Assembly: GCA_033398695.1 (NCBI GenBank)
Contig: CM065802.1
Span: forward strand, 210,633,096-210,697,095
Source: Orobanche coerulescens
Taxonomy: Eukaryota > Streptophyta > Magnoliopsida > Lamiales > Orobanchaceae
Direction of reading: 5' to 3'
Length of the DNA stretch: 64,000 bases
Below, piece after piece: positions 22,242 through 33,767 of this stretch. Within the stretch, counting starts at the first letter, position 1. Each line of letters opens with the position of its first letter. Under the pieces are notes generated by a model. It did not search any database, was not told the DNA's origin, and worked only from the letters and a program-made list of their open reading frames with translations. Made by a program: the position numbers and the translations under genes.

Positions 22242-22655
22242 AGCGTCCCCAGTGATAAAATACTGGGCAATAGGGACCTTACGGTCCTCGGGATAGTTGG
22301 TGGCAACAAAGACTTTGGATATCTCCTTGATCCACCCTTCCCAGCCAATCGGGTCTGAGGCTCCCGTAAACTGAGGATGCATCTTGATGACATCCTGAAG
22401 CCAACGGTCAGCTCCGTCCCGAGCAGCATGGGCCGGATTCTGAACCGCTTGAGCTATCGCCGCCATTTGGTTCACCATTTGTTGCATAACAGCCGCAACA
22501 CCAAGGTTGGCGCCATCTTGAGAAGAAGCATGGCTATGTCGGTCACCGGTGCTGCTGGCTCCCGAAGAATGCGACGTGGCCGCCCCACCGGCTACCCCAC
22601 ATCCCCGGTCGCGTCCACGACCACGACCACGACCACGGCCTCTTCCAGCATCCAT
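22242..22655 (-). pseudogene. Tekay element 1: gag N-terminal part, split by element 2
   Basis: The ATG at 22655-22653 (minus) opens MDAGRGRGRGRG, an RG-rich start shared with the other Tekay gags here. This is preferred over an upstream in-frame Met at 22715 because an acceptor-like AG sits one base before it. The body has MQQMVNQMAAIAQAV, WLQDVIKMHPQFTG, IGWEGWIKEISKVF and YPEDRKVPIAQYFITGDA (gag capsid-like fold). Reading ends at the target site of element 2 and resumes at 13360. Confidence 0.85.
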
Positions 22656-22656
22656 A

Positions 22657-22773
22657 CTGGTGTTAAGAGGTAGCAAAAGCAACTCGATGATAAGTAAGAG
22701 AGGAAAAACATCCACAATTCAAGAAACGGAAATACGTTACGAGAAAACAAAGAATCGAGTAAGGAAAACTTAC
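22657..22773 (-). other. putative gag leader intron, Tekay element 1
   Basis: Minus-strand donor GTGCTC|GTAAGTTTTCC at 22773 and acceptor AACACCAG|TATG ending at 22657, one base before the gag ATG. Length 117 bases, T-rich before the acceptor. Confidence 0.5.
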
Positions 22774-22876
22774 GAGCACTGGAAGTACCGAGATGCTGGC
22801 AGCGGTGTGACAATGTGCAACACAAAACACAACTAGACTCAAATAACCGACAAGCCTAGGTATCCATAAACCTAGT

Positions 22877-22888
22877 TCTCTAATACCA
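22877..22888 (-). other. primer binding site, Tekay element 1
   Basis: Minus-strand TGGTATTAGAGA, close to the Met-tRNA complement TGGTATCAGAGC, five bases inside the 5' LTR boundary. Confidence 0.65.
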
Positions 22889-23435
22889 TTTTGTGTAACA
22901 CCCCCGAGATATTCGAGGTATATTACAGTGCCGTGGACCCCTACATGGGACCCACCAGGCTAAACACGAATTACCGCGGTAAAAACACACATCATCCAGA
23001 TGAAAATCAAATAACACGCCCGGTACAACCGGCGGAATAATCAACAACGACAAACATAAATAACTTCAACGAATACAAATCACAATCCGCAGAGAAAAGC
23101 CTAAGTACTCGCGAGTACAATCTATAAGTTTAGAAAGTAGGCAACAACCATATCGAATGGGACAATGGAAATAAAAGGACTCAAATGCACATGTCAACGA
23201 CCCTGGCCAGCATCCTCACACAGTCCCAGCGCTCGCTCGTCTGGATGATCATAACCTGAAATCCATAACAAAAATTTCCCCACAACGGGTCCCCAGAGGG
23301 GTTAACAATTACGCTAGTACAAGTAATCAAGGCAAACCATTCGCTTACACATTTCATAGTACAATGCACCAAATTCATCTCAAAACCAAAACCCAGACAT
23401 GTCTTTTCCGGAAACAAACAGTCAATCAAATTTGC

Positions 23436-23655
23436 CTAGGACCGGGACGAAGCCACAAATCCCACTCGAGGCTTCTAAGGACCCTCCCGAGCTGGCCACA
23501 ACATAAAACAAATCACGCACAGGCATTGCCTATGACCGGGACGAAGCTACAAATCCCACTCGAGGCCTCTAAGGACCCTCCCGAGTTGGCTAGCGAAACA
23601 TACTCGTGAATCCAGAGTGAAGTCATAGATTCCCTCTAGGCCCCGTCGGACCCTC
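23436..23655 (-). repeat. tandem repeats in U5-side of Tekay element 1 LTR
   Basis: Three imperfect units carrying ACCGGGACGAAGC, ATCCCACTCGAGGC and AAGGACCCTCCCGAG, about 90-100 bases apart. They match in position the GACGG...GGGGCCTCT repeats of the other Tekay LTRs. Confidence 0.75.
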
Positions 23656-24282
23656 CCGAGGTGAGCGAAGCACACACAATATACATTACCATTTCATGTT
23701 AAGCATAAAGGTTTCCAAAACTACTTGCCTTGAATAATTGACGACGCAACGAACGGAAAGGAAAATCACCGATGAACGCTAGAAACCAACGGAACCGAAC
23801 CTAACGATTCGAAGAATACAATTACAACCATTTCCAAACGAATACGGAAAAAGGACTACACCCAAAAACCCACCTACGATTCATGTATATTTGTACGAGA
23901 ACAACAACGAGGGCGGACCACAACCAAACCCCCTCGATTACGAAAATACCACAAAATATACCATGAATCCGTAGGAAAACCAAGAATACCAACAAGATTA
24001 ATCATATTCATCATGAATTAATCAACAACACGGGACGGATCGAACAATAAAACCGAAAACCCCCAATTTACTCAAAAGTAGGGTTCTTAGAAGATTTACC
24101 TTGATTCGGACGGAGGAAGACGATTACGATGATGATAAACCACACTAGGAACACAATACTTGATTCCCCAAAGATTTTCACGGGCAAAACTTGAAGAATC
24201 GCTCAAAACCTCACTTGGATCGCAGCTCTCGGTCAGAGTAGAAGAAATGAAGAAAGTGTTGAAACGAAGGTCAACTCCCGGT

Positions 24283-24755
24283 TTATAAAACCTGGGCATT
24301 CGTTACGTACGTTACTTGAGCTGGTTAACGTACGTAATGCTCATTACGTACGTTAACCCTCAAGTATTAGCGTACGTAATGGCTGGGTAGAATAGTCTGT
24401 CCCAAAACGCTGAGGTCGCTAGCGTACGCTACATCAACCAGTTAGCGTACGCTACAAGAGGCTTACGTACGTAACACCAACGTCTTTACGTACGCAAGTG
24501 TCTGTGCAAAACTGGACAGACTCACTGTCCAAAAAAGCTGGGTTCGATAGTGTACGCTACGACAGATAGTTTAGCGTACGCTACCATGGGCTTTACGTAC
24601 GTAACAGAAGATGTTAACGTACGTAATGGCTCGGACCGAACAATCTGTTCAATCTGCTGAAGGCCATAACGTACGTTAGCAATAAGCTATAACGTACGTT
24701 ATGAAGGTGCCGATAGCGCACGCAAGAAAGCATGCATAACGCACGTTATGCATGC
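24283..24755 (-). promoter_or_regulatory. Tekay element 1 LTR promoter: palindrome array plus TATA
   Basis: About fifteen palindrome-like sites (GTTACGTACGTTAC, TTAGCGTACGCTAC, TAACGTACGTTAG, TAACGCACGTTA) between 24300 and 24755, upstream in minus orientation of TTTATAAAC at 24283-24290. Confidence 0.65.
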
Positions 24756-25274
24756 AGCAGTTCAACATTGCTGAACGAAGATAGCTGCATCGGGCGGTTC
24801 GAAAACGAGATGCAACACGAGGACAGATTCCAGAAGTGTAAACACAAAATAATCACGACAATGAAGCTAAGCGCTGAAGGAAAATACAATTCGGACTACC
24901 GAGGAATCCGAGAAACGACAAGGAAAGTAAAATTCCCTAAACTTATAGGAATTACAAAACGGCTCAAACGTCCGAAAATCGCGATACGAAGTCGGATCAA
25001 TAAACCGAAACTCACAACACAAACAACTCAACCATACGAACTCGTGCAACCAAAGAAATTATCAAATCGAACGGGTTCTACGAGAATCGAACGTCCATGC
25101 AACAATACATGATAAAAGACGGAATAATATCAAAACATCTCCGAAACTCGTCCAAATGGAGAAACTCCAAGAATAAAATAGATTCAAAATGTCGAAACGG
25201 TTACAAGCGAGTCGCTAAAAATGAAAAATACACCAAAAATGAAAATACCAAAAAAGAAAAATGCAGATATTACA

Positions 25275-27084
25275 AATAAATCAATGAAACTATGGAATAA
25301 ATTAATTAGTCTATTTTAGTTTTAAATCTTATTTGATTAATATAAAATAACAAAATAAATGAAAAAACTTATATTTACTAAATTATAACTGATTTAATTT
25401 TCAAAAAGATATTTCTAAATATATAAGAAGTTAAATTTAATAATAATATACTAATCCGTAGATTCATCTTTGTACAAAGAGAATTTCAGGAAATAAAAAT
25501 TGATCGTTTTAAATGATTTTTTAGTGATTTTTTTTTAGTGTTAAAAGATTTGTTAATTTATCTACTTTTGAAATCAACTATATATTTTTGAAACTTTTGA
25601 ATTTGCTTTTGTATTTTAAATTATATCCAAACAATTAATGTAACTTTTTTTCAAATATAAGGATTGAATTATCTCATTTTGGGTCATTTAATATAAACTG
25701 GTTAATACTTAACGATTTGGAACATTTTGGCAAAAAAGGACTAAAAAGAATGTGGAACCAAAATTTCATCAAATACCATTTAACACAATCAGATATGAAT
25801 TGAGGTTTTTCTAATATGAGTTTCCGAAATTACTAAATGTGCCCAAGTATTTATGTGTTTTCTTGAATCTAAAATGTGGCAACTTTAATACTTCTATATA
25901 CTAAGTTAACTGTTTGAAAATAATATCATAAAAAAGGTGTGATTCTCTTCTATATGATTAAAGGAATTATGATATAAAGTTTCAACTGAACCAAATGTCA
26001 CTTATATTTTTTGTAATACTAGTTTCACAAATTACTAAAAATACACTAATTATTTTTCTCTTCTTTTGAATAAAAAATTTCTTGAATTTAGTACTCTTAA
26101 ATATGAAGTTCAATGCCTGAAAAGTACCCTATAACTTTTCTGGGCTCATCTTATATTACAAATAAAATTAGGCATTTTTTTTACTTTTAAAAAATGAGGA
26201 TAATTTTAATTAGGGTAGAATGTGGATGTGGTTTTCTTAATTAACCCGCGATTAGTATATTTACAACAAGCCATACAAGTAATTCACTTATATATATACT
26301 ACGATGATGCTGCTTTTTTTTTGGCAAAGTTATAAGTCATAATCTCCTTACTTTGTAATTTCAAAACCTATTTTAAAATGAATATACATATAGTTTCACT
26401 TCAACCAAATGTCGTCGAGATTTTTTTGTAATACAAGTTTGATAAATTACTAAAAGTACTTCAATTTTTTTCTATTTTTTAATGTAAATGGGTAGACTTT
26501 AATACTCTTAAATATGAAGTTAAATATTTGAAAAAATATCATATAAGCATAAATATGTTGTTTCACTTCAATCAAATCAATTGAGTTTTTTCTTTTGTAA
26601 TTTTCTAAAATTTTATGGTCGTTTATAATTATATAGGATAAGATTATGATGTATATTTTTTAACTTATCCAAGCTATTCTTATATTACAATCTAAATTGT
26701 TAAATTTCTTTATAATTTTAAGGCTAGGACTTGGATGGGTAGACTTGTTAAATTAACAGGTATATTTATAATAGTTCATTGAATTAATTAAATTATATAT
26801 ACTACTTATATTTTTTTATTGCAATTTGAGAAGTGCTTAATTTTAAGTTATAAGTCAAAATCTCTTATGTAGTTCCAAAAGCTTTTTAAATTTCAAATAT
26901 TACTAGAATTACCCTTGCCATAATTATTTAGTATAATTCTATATATGAAGTTGTACCAAAGGACAATGCATATATCGTTTATTCAAGTCTAAGCTCTTCT
27001 TCACTTTGGCATCATTGCAAACTCATAAGACTGACCAAAAATATGAGATTAATTATTGGAGAGACAATGTCATCTCACCATCTA
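25275..27084. other. AT-rich region with ~430-bp degenerate tandem repeats
   Basis: No supported gene. Two full imperfect units (about 25976-26396 and 26397-26900) plus a partial one near 25795-25930 share, in order: ACTTCAACCAAATGTC, TAATAC(A/T)AGTTT, AAATTACTAAAA, CTTAAATATGAAGTT, CTTATATTACAA, TATATATACTAC and AGTTATAAGTCA(T/A)AATCTC. They may belong to the Helitron whose 3' end is at 27999; no 5' Helitron end was recognised. Confidence 0.6.
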
Positions 27085-27850
27085 CAAGAAATTAAGGACT
27101 TCTCCGATTGAATCCTCAAAATTGTAGATGGTGAGCTGGGTGAAGAAGTCTATAGAGAAACCTTGATTGATATTCTTGATATTTAATAATCCGGAATGCC
27201 GAAGATCATATTACAGCCACTGTTGAAAGCACTATCATTCACTTATAAGTAACTTTTCATAAAGTATTTTGAATAAAGAGCAATCCCGGCGCCAACAAAC
27301 GACGTTGTGGAGATTGTAAACGATTACGTGATGTCTATAATTTCAAAGGACAATCGGATATATCTCAGTTTTGATAGTATATGCAAAATCTCCGCGACCT
27401 CTAAAAGTCAAAATCAAGTATATCCAATGCATTTTTTTGAATAGCATCAAGTGTTCTACAATTCCAAAATCACATCTTGAAATCGTAAGTTAGAGTCTCA
27501 ATTATGCTAATTCAAAATATGGATCAATCACCAGGATTATGCAATGTCACATCATTAATAATTATCCAAATTTGTACCCATATTATTGAACAAAAAAATT
27601 CGGAGAATAATTTTGAGAGTAAAGTACTTATTCCACAATTGATATTAAACCCGTTAGATAGCAGATTACCATTTAAATTTTAAATACGTCAGTTCCCACT
27701 TATTATGAGTTTTGCCATTACTATATTTAAGAGTCAAGGTCAAACGCTCTCTTATGTTGGTATATATCTTCCAAGACCCGTATTCGGTCATGGTTAGATT
27801 TATGTAGCCATATCAGGAGTGAATATCATGAAAGACTATAAATTTTTTGC
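27085..27850 (+). pseudogene. Helitron helicase (C-terminal part), degenerate
   Basis: Translation in shifting frames gives pieces in the order of the Pif1-like helicase of plant Helitrons: EIKDFSD*ILKIVDGELGEE, then APTNDVVEIVNDYVMSI-like at 27290-27340, DNRIYLSFDSICK at 27350-27385, then remnants of the LPNH-LKL, PIML and LPFK-RRQFP segments, a SRLPFKF-like piece near 27660, and LPRPVFGHG then IYVAISGV near 27768-27825. Many stops and frameshifts. The N-terminal Rep/HUH nuclease is not seen. The family call rests on several motifs in order and on the terminus just downstream. Confidence 0.7.
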
Positions 27851-27970
27851 TGCGATGAGAATGGTGTAATCATAAACAGAACAATTAGTGTAGTGTATAA
27901 AGAAATATTATGAAATTTATAATGAACGATTTACATATTATATATTTACATAATAGTTCTTTTTTGTGTT

Positions 27971-27999
27971 CCCGTGTAATTACACGGGTGTTATACTAG
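27971..27999 (+). mobile_element. Helitron 3' terminus (hairpin and CTAG)
   Basis: A perfect 18-bp palindrome CCCGTGTAATTACACGGG (27971-27988) is followed by 7 bases and CTAG (27996-27999), then T. A hairpin near a CTRR end inserted before T is the hallmark of Helitrons. Confidence 0.85.
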
Positions 28000-28000
28000 T

Positions 28001-30523
28001 TTAGTATGAAAGCAAAGAAATAATATTGGTAACTTGTTTTCAGGGTTTACCTATTTTAAGACTTTATTTTTAGTTACGTGATATTTTCTGTATTTTTTCA
28101 TATTTTAGAACTTGTTTCCTACTAATTATGTTTTCGGATTTATATTTTTAGGTTTTAGACTTTTTCGGGGTTTATTATATTTATTTATTTTGTATTTTGT
28201 GGCTATTTCTTTAGGAATTAAAATTATTTTAGAATTTATTTAATGTTTTTGAATTTATTTATTTCTATATCTTCTTTTTTATATTTTTAAATAGTGATTG
28301 TTTGTTTAAAATAATTACTGGACTTTCCATTAATTTCATTTTTTTATTTATTTCATATTTTTTGACCTTTTATGATTTTATTATTTATTTTAAAATTTTG
28401 TCTTGATTGTCGAGTTTCTTATTATTTTATATTTTATTTGTTTGTTTTCAATATTCTATGAATTCAAGGCATTTGCATGTAATGCCTCAATCTTAATGTA
28501 TGATTAATTATAATCTCACGTTCGAAATTAGGGCTTTTGCATTCCTAAATAACTAAATTTTAACTATTTGGATAAGTTCAGATTCATTTACGTGTTTTTA
28601 TTTCAGAAATCAAATATTCGATCATGTGGTCTCGTCTGAGTTTGATTTTTATTTCGATAGAAGGAATCGTGATCCCCCCAGACTTTCATATACACTTATT
28701 TTATATCGCAAATATGATTCCCCAAAGTTTACCTTTTGAGTTTTTGGATATATTCTACATCACATCGTTTTTTCGGATAATTCGCATTACGTAAATCACG
28801 TAGTTTTATTCGACTTTAAAATTTAAGTTCGACAAGACATTTTAATTATGAGACATCTATACGATACTCGAATAATTTTATCTACACATGAAGGAATCTT
28901 GTTATCCCCAATATTAAATAAGTATTCTTCCACTTACTTTATCCAAACACCCTTTAAAAGTTGACAACACACTATACCTACATCTTAAACCTAACTATAT
29001 AAGGGGACAACATCATCATCTTCCCCATATTTCCCAAGATTAGCCCCCACCCACCTACCCACACACCCAGAGAGAGAAAGAGAGGTTATCTCTCTTACTC
29101 TGCCATTGGAGTTTAAAAATAAACTTTATTTGTGTTTCAAACTTGAATCCAAGTCCATATTCGAATAAGTTAGCTAATCATCTTTAATTCCATCCAAGTA
29201 AAAATCGGTACAACTCTCTTTGAAATTTTAATTTTGTGGATGTTTGTATGTTGCTTCTAAGATAATTATAAGGTACTTAAGAGTATTTAGAACAAGTTTT
29301 ATCCATGATTTAAACTTTCTTGTTAGGGCCATAAATTTAGGGTTTTTAACCTGAGTATACGTTGATTTTCCTTGTGATTTTCTTCCACAGTAAGTTTATA
29401 CTCGATGAGACGATGCTATGGTGAATTTATTGATTTTTTGTAAAATATTTTGTATGTCGTAAGAGAGGAAGAATCAATCTTAATTCCTGGTATGTTGATT
29501 TTATGCTAAAAGTGACTTGGTAGTATTTATGTATGGAAGGAGTCATGATATATTTTTATTAGATTTTTATAAAAATATTTTGAACTTTTGTTGAAAGCAA
29601 AGGCATGAATTTGGATTTATGTATGACAATGAAGTCAAATATATGGATAGATATTGATTTTGATATAGTTGAGAAGCATGTTATTTATTGAGAATATTTG
29701 AAGCATGTTTAGGCTATTATCATGTTAGGGCCAAAACTTGTGTGACAAATAAGAGTTGTGAATTAAATGTATTGTTTGATGTTTGATGATGTTGGATAAT
29801 AGATTTGAATGATATGTAAATATGATAGTGGTTAACTTTCAAAAAGAATTATGAAATGGAGTTCGTATTGTTGAGAAACATTCTTGTATGTCGATTCCTA
29901 CATGTGTTATAAATATTACATGCAACCATTTTCGCTGGAAATTGGCAGTGCTACATATGGGTTTCTAATGATATAAGATACACTATCTACTTCTTACAGT
30001 GTTGTTCCAAAAATGCACTTTTGTCCAGTTCTTATGCAAATTCTTGTTTTTGATTTATATAAAGTGTTTAATATTGGTTCTCGAACCAAGAAATGTGTAG
30101 CAGAATCGAGTGTCAATTAATGTTTGTTAGTAGATTTATGTTGTATGTGGTCAAGTTGGGTTCTCGGTGAGACCCACAACTTTTCTGATTAAACTTAGGT
30201 TGAATGCAAAGCCCTATAGTCTAAACTTATTAATCAAGTTCGTTGTTTGTTAGACTTCGTTAAGCTCGATAGCTAAAACTTAGTTGTTTACGATGAAAGG
30301 TGGAGCAGCAGAGTGAAGCGTAAAGAAGAATCAGTAGTCAGTTTGATTTCGATATTTGATTCTTCAGGTGAGTTTTCTGTACGAAATGACTTGATCTTTG
30401 CTCTATTTAATGAAATATTTTACAAAACAAATTATGACTGAAATGATTATCATGCATTGAACTTTTATATTCTTATGAAACTATCAATGTTGGCTTTTCG
30501 ACCTATGAAAATAATCGGATCCT
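28001..30523 (+). repeat. LTR/leader-like non-coding sequence, left part, unclassified
   Basis: No ORF is supported. AT-rich up to a TATATAAGG box at 28996-29003, then a leader with ACCCACACACCCAGAGAGAG and, at 30368, a donor-like TTCAG|GTGAGT. The layout (TATA, leader, donor) resembles the Tekay LTRs in the window, but the CG-N2-CG palindromes are absent. It continues at 46796 after the copia insertion. Its LTR ends were not found. Confidence 0.4.
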
Positions 30524-30528
30524 GAGTT
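30524..30528. repeat. target site duplication GAGTT (left), plus-strand copia
   Basis: GAGTT here and GAGCT at 46791-46795 flank the copia element; one mismatch. Confidence 0.65.
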
Positions 30529-31025
30529 TGCTGGAACATTTTATTCCACACATTCAATTTAGAGGTTTTGATGATAAGTTGCTAAACAAAGAAAAACAAC
30601 AATTAATCAACAAGGAGTCGAAGACACTCGAGATGGATATAAAAGCAAAGAAGTAATCATTAGTGAAGCTAACGTAGGTTATAGCAAAGACATAACGTAC
30701 GCAATGTATCAAGACAGTGAGTACTGCTTTCTGCATCGAAGCAGATAACGCACACTAATACAAAGATTAGCGCACGCAAGAAAGATACAATAATGTACAC
30801 TACGTGGCATGGTTAACGTACGCTATGAGAAGATGAATTAGGAATTCAAATAAATCAATCCGTTGGATTGATTCTAGAAAGTCAAACGGCATGCAACGGA
30901 TACGAAGCATAACGTACGCTACGAGGTGTTCTTAACGCACGCTAAAGCATGTGATGTTATGGAGTAGGTCATCATGTCAACGGCTATCTGAGGGTGATTT
31001 AACGTACGCTACAATGAAGGATAAC
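30529..31025 (+). repeat. copia (plus) 5' LTR, first part
   Basis: Matches 45550-46046 of the 3' LTR. Starts TGCTGGAACATT and ends inside a palindrome (GGATAAC) at the insertion site of the Tekay derivative. It carries palindromes from about 30685 to 31018. Confidence 0.88.
31021..31025. repeat. target site duplication ATAAC (left)
   Basis: ATAAC here and ATAAT at 39741-39745. The uninterrupted LTR copy reads GGATAACGTACGTTATG at this place. Confidence 0.85.
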
Positions 31026-31233
31026 TGTAATACCGGAGACCTTCGTTCCGGTTTTTTTGATTTTTTTTCTCTTCGGTCGAACGGATGGTTGTCGCCCGCG
31101 TCCTTGGAATCGTGTGCTTGCACTGTGGTTCATTGAATTTCGTAGCTTGTTTGTTGTTGTTTTGAATCATAGTCGGGGCGTTTGCGTGATCGAGACGTCG
31201 TCGAGTCTCTAGCCGGGCAGTCGGAGGGCTGGC

Positions 31234-31553
31234 TGGGTCGAATTACGGCCGTAAGACACCCGCACACCCTGGCCTGGGAGGACTCGGTTACGGCCGTAAG
31301 GGTCATACGGTTACGGCCATATGGCTTCGTTACGGCCGATAGGTATTGGCCGGTTACAGCCGTAATGCATCGGCAGATTCCGGACAGTAGCCCTGGGGAC
31401 CCAATTACGACCGTAAGGCCGCATCGAGTACGGCCGTAAGGCGTACTCATTACGTACGTAAGGCAGCAGCCGTTACGTACGTAAAGGGAGTTGACCGAGT
31501 TACGGCCGTAAGGCACTACCAGTTACGGCCGTAACGCTGTCGGCCATATATAG
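31234..31553 (+). promoter_or_regulatory. Tekay derivative 5' LTR promoter: TTACGGCCGTAA array plus TATA
   Basis: About a dozen sites, mostly TTACGGCCGTAA with two TTACGTACGTAA, spaced 15-35 bases, ending 14 bases before TATATAG at 31547-31553. Confidence 0.7.
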
Positions 31554-32689
31554 GCCTGGGCTTCGACCAGACCTCATTTGTGCGCATTTTCTTTACCTGG
31601 TGGCGGCTGCGGACGGGAGTATTCGAGGAGATGAGTCCTTGGCCGGTTCTAATCAATTCCAAGACGTTTTGGAAGATCCTTTTCGATTATATCATCATCA
31701 AATCCTTATTCTTTGCTGGATCGAGGTATTTCTCCCGGAGAACCCTAGTTGTGTATTTTTTAGGGTTTCTTCGTGATTCGTTGATTTTGTACGAGATTAA
31801 TGATTTATTCTTGGTATTCTTGTTGAATTGATCATGGTCTTCGGATTTTGTAACTCATTTATCAATTTTTATCACCCGGAACTTGATTCTCGATTGTCTT
31901 GAAGAAACCCTCGGATTCTCGTTGTTTTTCGGGTTGTTTCGGATCCCGTTTAGCGTTATTGATTCATGGCGATATTATTTTCATAGTTTTCGTGGAGTTG
32001 TCAAGTTCTTGGTCGTTCTTGGAAGTTCGAAGGCTATCCGACCGTGTCCGTCGTTGTTTCGTTGGTCGTGGTATCCAGGCAAGTATCTTGCCCATACATT
32101 ACGTATTTTGTGGATATAATAGTTGATAATCGACTATATATGCTAAATGAATTGGTAATTTTTGATATGTGCTAAATTAATTCTTATAAATAACTTTCAA
32201 AAGAATCGGTATATTTACGATCACGATTTTCCTTAAAGATAACTCGTGTGTTCCGTGAATTAATGTGCTTAATTGAATATATGTGTGTTAGTGTTGAGTA
32301 TAGAAACGCCTTACTTTCGTGTGATACCATTTTATGTGATTATGTCGTCGGTAAATTTAAAGTTCTAACCTTTTGTTTAGATGTGTGCGTGGAGACGTGT
32401 GATTATCGATGATCATGTGACGTTGTGTGATAAAGGTTGTAACTCCTTCATGAGGAGGTTGTGCCATTCGGCGCGGTTGGATAGGTATTTTCTCTCGTTG
32501 CTATGTGTTTGGTGCTAGTTGCACCATTGGATTTTAGAGTTGATGGTAATGTTTCTCGGTAGTGAGTATGTCTCGGACAATATGGCCATTCTAGCAAGGT
32601 ACCTCGACTATATATTTTGTGTTTGACTTTCGAGAGTTGTGGTTTTGCAAACTATGAGTTGTGAACGCTAGTGTGCATGAGTTGTTCTT

Positions 32690-32820
32690 CCACATAGGGA
32701 TGGTTCGACGGGACCTCTGGGGGCCGATACTAATGGGTACGGCCGCGGAGGTGGTTTCCCACTCAGGGACGGTCCGACGGGGCCTCTAAGGGTCGATACT
32801 AATGGGTACGGCCACGGGTT
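32690..32820 (+). repeat. tandem block in Tekay derivative 5' LTR
   Basis: Two units carrying GGGA(T/C)GGT(T/C)CGACGGG(A/G)CCTCT and GATACTAATGGGTACGGCC. Same block at about 38680-38815 in the 3' LTR. Confidence 0.85.
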
Positions 32821-33755
32821 ACCAAGTGTGGTTTTCGTGATGTTGATGTTGATGTTTTGATGATTAATTGTGATATGTCCAGAGTATCACAATGCTTTGT
32901 GCTCGAGGTCGAGATACATTATATATCGAGTCTTGGTGTTTGGCTAGAATGGTATAAGTGTGATGTGTTGTGTGTGATTTGTCCCTGGGAGTGAATTGAT
33001 GTGGATGGTTGGCTCGTGGACCCAGTGTTTTGTGAACTGGTTTGTATTTGGGAAAACGAACCTTGGGATGTGACCCTAAGTGTTTTTTTGATAAATTGAG
33101 GATTAATAAATCTCAAATATTTTCAAAACTCCCGATATTTTAAATTGATTTCCAAAATGACCACTTGTTTCATTTATACCTTTTGATTTGAACTATTTTA
33201 TTCGAGTGAGAAATCTCGGGAAAGCTTTTGTTGTGACTGGGCCGTGGATGATTCAAGTTATTGCATTCTCTGAATGTGTTGTGTATGGCTCGTATTTGCA
33301 CTTTATACTTATACTAGCAAAACAGTGGAGTTTTTCTATCCCCCGAGTATTCGGGGGGTGGATGTGTGTATTGCGTCCAGGTACTTGCAGGTTGCTGGGG
33401 AGCAATTCACAGGATCGTTACGAAGGATGATGGAAGACGACGATACTAATCACATGAAGACCGATGTTGAGTATTTGGTGAAGTCTTGTTGTTTTGTCTT
33501 CCCGTTGTGGTATTTTCCGTTTTATGGAAATATTGATGTATTCTAACCCCTGCGTGGGTATGAGTTGTGAGGAAGAGTTATGTATGGTTGATGTGTATGT
33601 TGTGGTAAAAGACCAAATCGGTCTAATGATTTGTTATTTAGCCATGTCGGCATGTATTGTATTGTGGTGTTTTCTGTATTTAGCCTGGTAGATCCTCACG
33701 GAGAGGGTCTGCGGCGCTGTAATATTCCCGAGTGGTTTGGGGGTGTTACAGAATA

Positions 33756-33767
33756 TGGTATCAGGGC
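33756..33767 (+). other. primer binding site, Tekay derivative
   Basis: TGGTATCAGGGC five bases after the 5' LTR; one mismatch to the Met-tRNA complement. Confidence 0.82.

Larger units (their letters stand above)
8750..25274 (-). mobile_element. Tekay-like Ty3/gypsy element 1 (minus), split by a nested element
   Basis: Order on the minus strand: 5' LTR 22894-25274, PBS, leader, gag N-terminus 22242-22655, [nested plus-strand element], gag C-terminus to chromodomain 9149-13360, PPT, truncated 3' LTR 8750-9113. The domain order PR-RT-RH-INT-chromodomain is that of chromoviruses. LTR termini TGTAATATC...GTTACA and a C-terminal chromodomain-like segment (VEEATWE) point to the Tekay clade. Frameshifts and stops make it defective. 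Confidence 0.85.
22894..25274 (-). repeat. Tekay element 1, 5' LTR
   Basis: In element orientation TGTAATATCTGC...GGGGGTGTTACA, 2381 bp. It has the palindrome array and TATA (24283-24755), a GC-donor-like AAGGCAAGTAG around 23721-23731, and a tandem block at 23436-23655. Right flank AATAA (25275-25279); the left partner of the duplication is lost. Confidence 0.9.
31026..33750 (+). repeat. Tekay derivative, 5' LTR
   Basis: TGTAATACCGG...GGGGGTGTTACA, 2725 bp, closely similar to 36992-39740. Includes the palindrome array with TATA, donor-like GATCGAG|GTATTTC near 31726, GC-donor CCAG|GCAAGTA at 32079 and the 32690-32820 tandem block. Confidence 0.93.

Noticed and set aside
22656..22715. Upstream in-frame Met as the gag start of Tekay element 1
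   Set aside because: It lies in the predicted leader intron and would add a hydrophobic stretch not shared by other gags; the Met after the acceptor is followed by the conserved RG-rich start.
25275..27000. Helitron 5' end
   Set aside because: Several TC-TATATA-like spots (for example near 25890 and 25945) were considered, but none has the expected A|TC context with supporting evidence.
28001..30523. Possible host gene between the Helitron and the copia element
   Set aside because: Only short frames without conserved domains; TATA and leader organisation fit an LTR better.
31130..31516. 128-codon minus-strand frame over the LTR
   Set aside because: It arises from the repeated TTACGGCCGTAA motif, which is open in several frames; the partner LTR gives a similar artefact at 37222-37437.
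31580..32126. Hydrophobic frames in the 5' LTR leader of the Tekay derivative
   Set aside because: They lie in LTR sequence downstream of TATA, overlap each other, and differ in the 3' LTR by frame-breaking changes.
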